From Streptomyces liangshanensis (lineage in GTDB: Bacteria; Actinomycetota; Actinomycetes; Streptomycetales; Streptomycetaceae), in contig NZ_CP050177.1 in NCBI RefSeq assembly GCF_011694815.1, forward strand, positions 744,001 through 808,000: a DNA stretch of 64,000 bases, read 5' to 3'. The notes beneath the pieces are model-generated. The model made no database searches. It saw nothing but the letters and a program-made list of their open reading frames with translations, and was not told the origin of the DNA. Position 1 is the first letter of the stretch, and every line of letters starts with the position of its first letter. Below are positions 62,302-64,000 of this stretch, piece by piece. The position numbers and the translations under genes are program-made.

Positions 62302-63906
62302 TCATCCCCGCGCGGCAAGGGCCCGCTGAGCGGCGGTCAGGAAGCGCGCCGGCCCTTGCGCGCGGAGGGCGGCGCGCGCCGCGTTGGCTCCGGGGGCGCC
62401 GTGCACCCCGCCGCCGGGGTGGGCGGACGCCGAGGCGAGGAACAGACCCCGCACGGGCGTCTCGGGGCGGCCGGTGCCGGGGAGGGGCCGGAAGACCAAC
62501 TGCTGGTGAAGGCTGGTGGTTCCGGCGTTGATCGCGCCGCCCCGCAGGTTGCTGTCGGCCGCCTGGAGGGTGGGCGGCGCGAGGATACGGCGGGCCAGGA
62601 CCCGCCCGCGGAAGCCCGGGGCGTACCGCTCGATCTCCTCTTCGAGGCGGTCGGCCATCCTCTCCTGCTCCGCCGCGTCCCAGCGGCCGGTCAGGCCGTC
62701 CGGGCCCGCGTCGCCCTTCACGTGGTGCGGGACGTGGGTGTAGGCCCAGGCCGACTCCGTGCCGGCCGGTGAGCGGGTGGCGTCGGCGGTGGTCATCTGC
62801 CCGAACAGCGCGAAGGGCCGGTCCGGGATCAGCCCTCTGGCGATCTGGGCGGCGAACCGGGTCAGCGCGTCGACCCCGTCCGCGAGATGGACCGTGCCGG
62901 CCGAGGCGGCTTCGGGGGCGGTCCAGGGCACGGGCCCGCCGAGCGCCCAGTCGACCTTGAACGTCGCGAAGTCCCACTGGAAGCGCCGCAGGTCCTCGAA
63001 GACCCGGGCCGGCAGGTGCTCGGCGCCGACCAGCTCGCCGTACAGCGCGGGCGCCGTGACGTCGGCCAGGACCGCGCGGCGGGCGGGGATGCCCTCGCCG
63101 CGTGCCGTACGGACGCCGACGGCCCGGCCGCCGCGGACGACGATCTCGGAGACCCGCTCCCCGCAGCGGACCGTGCCGCCCCGTTTCGCCAGGCGGTCCA
63201 TGAGGGCGGTGGTGAGGGAGCCCGCCCCGCCGACCGGCACGGGAAAGCCGTACGCCTGCCCCAGCATCGACATCAGCCACCCGAATCCGCCGCTGACGGC
63301 GGCCTCCGGGGGCAGGTCGGCGTGCAGCGCGTTGCCCGCCAGCAGGAGCCGGCCGCCCTCGCCGTCGAACTCCTCCTCGCCGAGCCTGCGGACCGGCAGG
63401 AGCATGCTCCGGGCGAAGCGCAGGCCGCCCGCGCCGCGCAGCCGGGCCGCGAGCCGCGCGCCGGCCCGTACCGGCGGGAAGGTCGTGAACAGCGCCGCCA
63501 GCAGGTCGTCGCCCAGCCGGTCGAAGGTCGTGCAGAGGCCTTCCCAGGCCCGGCCGTCACCGGGCGCGAAGGCCTCCAGCGAGGCCGCGGTGACCTGCCG
63601 GTCGCGGTCCAGCACCGCGCAGCGCCCGTCCAGGAGGGGATGGGCGAGGACGTGGGGCGCGTGGGTCCACAGCAGCCCCTCCTTGTCCAGGTCGAGCGCG
63701 GACAGGACCGGGGAGGCGGCGGCGAGCGGGTAGAACGAGCTGAACAGGTCGTTCACGTACGCCGGATGGACGCCGCGGTCGCTCTTGACCGCGCCTCCCG
63801 GCTCGTCCTCGGCCTCCAGGACCTCCACGGTCCAGCCCGCGTCGGCGAGGAGGTTGGCGGCGACGAGCCCGTTGGGACCGGCCCCGACGACCACGGCGTC
63901 CGTCAT
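62302..63906 (-). CDS. Phytoene desaturase-like FAD-dependent oxidoreductase
   Basis: A 534-residue flavoprotein of the phytoene-dehydrogenase/CrtI-like superfamily. The dinucleotide-binding motif is VVVGAGPNGLVAANLLADAG (residues 5-24) followed by EVLEAEDEPGG. The C-terminal FAD-contacting motif is GLFLASASAHPGGGVHGAPGANAARAAL (about 490-517). Length fits the family of about 500-550. No carotenoid genes are adjacent, so a role in pigment formation is not supported. The start at 63906 lies two bases after the stop of the next upstream gene. Confidence 0.87.
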   Translation of the reverse strand: MTDAVVVGAGPNGLVAANLLADAGWTVEVLEAEDEPGGAVKSDRGVHPAYVNDLFSSFYPLAAASPVLSALDLDKEGLLWTHAPHVLAHPLLDGRCAVLDRDRQVTAASLEAFAPGDGRAWEGLCTTFDRLGDDLLAALFTTFPPVRAGARLAARLRGAGGLRFARSMLLPVRRLGEEEFDGEGGRLLLAGNALHADLPPEAAVSGGFGWLMSMLGQAYGFPVPVGGAGSLTTALMDRLAKRGGTVRCGERVSEIVVRGGRAVGVRTARGEGIPARRAVLADVTAPALYGELVGAEHLPARVFEDLRRFQWDFATFKVDWALGGPVPWTAPEAASAGTVHLADGVDALTRFAAQIARGLIPDRPFALFGQMTTADATRSPAGTESAWAYTHVPHHVKGDAGPDGLTGRWDAAEQERMADRLEEEIERYAPGFRGRVLARRILAPPTLQAADSNLRGGAINAGTTSLHQQLVFRPLPGTGRPETPVRGLFLASASAHPGGGVHGAPGANAARAALRAQGPARFLTAAQRALAARG

Positions 63907-63908
63907 CG

Positions 63909-64000
63909 TCAGCCCTTCCGGGCGGCCGCGGGCCGGGCGTCCGCCGCGTACGTCTCCCCGGGTTCGCGCGACTCCTCGACCACCTTCGCGAGCCGTCCGA
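63909..64000 (-). CDS. C-terminal end of an unidentified gene
   Basis: An open frame enters from the right edge and ends at TGA (complement of 63909-63911). The visible 29 residues include RLAKVVEESREPGE and a basic Ala-rich tail. The stop is two bases from the start of the flavoprotein, so the two are co-transcribed. No family can be assigned from this fragment. Confidence 0.55.
   Translation of the reverse strand, partial: GRLAKVVEESREPGETYAADARPAAARKG

Overview
This is a high-GC chromosomal window from an actinomycete, almost certainly a Streptomyces. The codon bias is extreme for G/C in third position. Many genes use GTG starts and couple through ATGA or GTGA overlaps. The proteins include typical Streptomyces families: a Tat-exported PhoD, an ECF42/DGPF pair, roadblock/LC7 proteins, a chaplin-like peptide and a fused DppC-DppD transporter. 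I see no rRNA, tRNA, CRISPR array, prophage or complete insertion sequence. One 166-bp MITE-like palindrome lies at 55481-55646.

Layout. 1-2.9 kb: end of an SPFH protein coupled to an NAD-kinase-like protein, then a gene of unknown function preceded by a TTA-containing leader ORF. 3.0-5.9 kb: APC amine permease plus a glutamine-synthetase-like gamma-glutamylamine ligase. 6.0-9.8 kb: small antitoxin-like protein, DUF5519 protein, PhnZ-like HD protein, secreted M1 aminopeptidase and a helical unknown. 10.1-13.3 kb: two exported hydrolases (PhoD and M28). 13.5-19.4 kb: an oxalate-degradation locus (LysR regulator, AMP-forming acyl-CoA ligase, oxalyl-CoA decarboxylase, formyl-CoA transferase) whose divergent promoter carries three related palindromes. 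19.5-21.6 kb: secreted PQQ-type sugar dehydrogenase and a membrane protein.

21.6-41.6 kb is the most unusual part: a 20-kb catabolic island with two paralogous GntR/UTRA regulators, one at its right edge and one inside. It encodes a peptide/oligosaccharide-type ABC importer, ThuA protein, two TIM-barrel sugar isomerases, two Gfo/Idh/MocA dehydrogenases, SDR epimerase, medium-chain alcohol dehydrogenase, SIS isomerase, BadF-type kinase, aldehyde dehydrogenase and a copper amine oxidase with a histidine-rich tail. The two main promoter regions share the 11-mer GCAAGTGGTAT. The set suggests uptake and breakdown of an aminated or N-substituted sugar or cyclitol; this is inference, and I cannot name the substrate.

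41.7-64 kb is a mixed region. It holds membrane proteins (DUF-type, AI-2E family, HPP, LysE, MFS, BrkB), a tandem-repeat helical protein paired with an STM4015-like LRR protein, DUF5829, a lipase, and a cytochrome P450 with an atypical I-helix. It also holds a chaplin-like peptide with its two halves in reversed order, an ECF42 sigma factor with its DGPF partner and a matching promoter, a roadblock/PATAN cassette without its usual GTPase, and a phytoene-desaturase-like flavoprotein. The last 92 bases are the end of one more gene.
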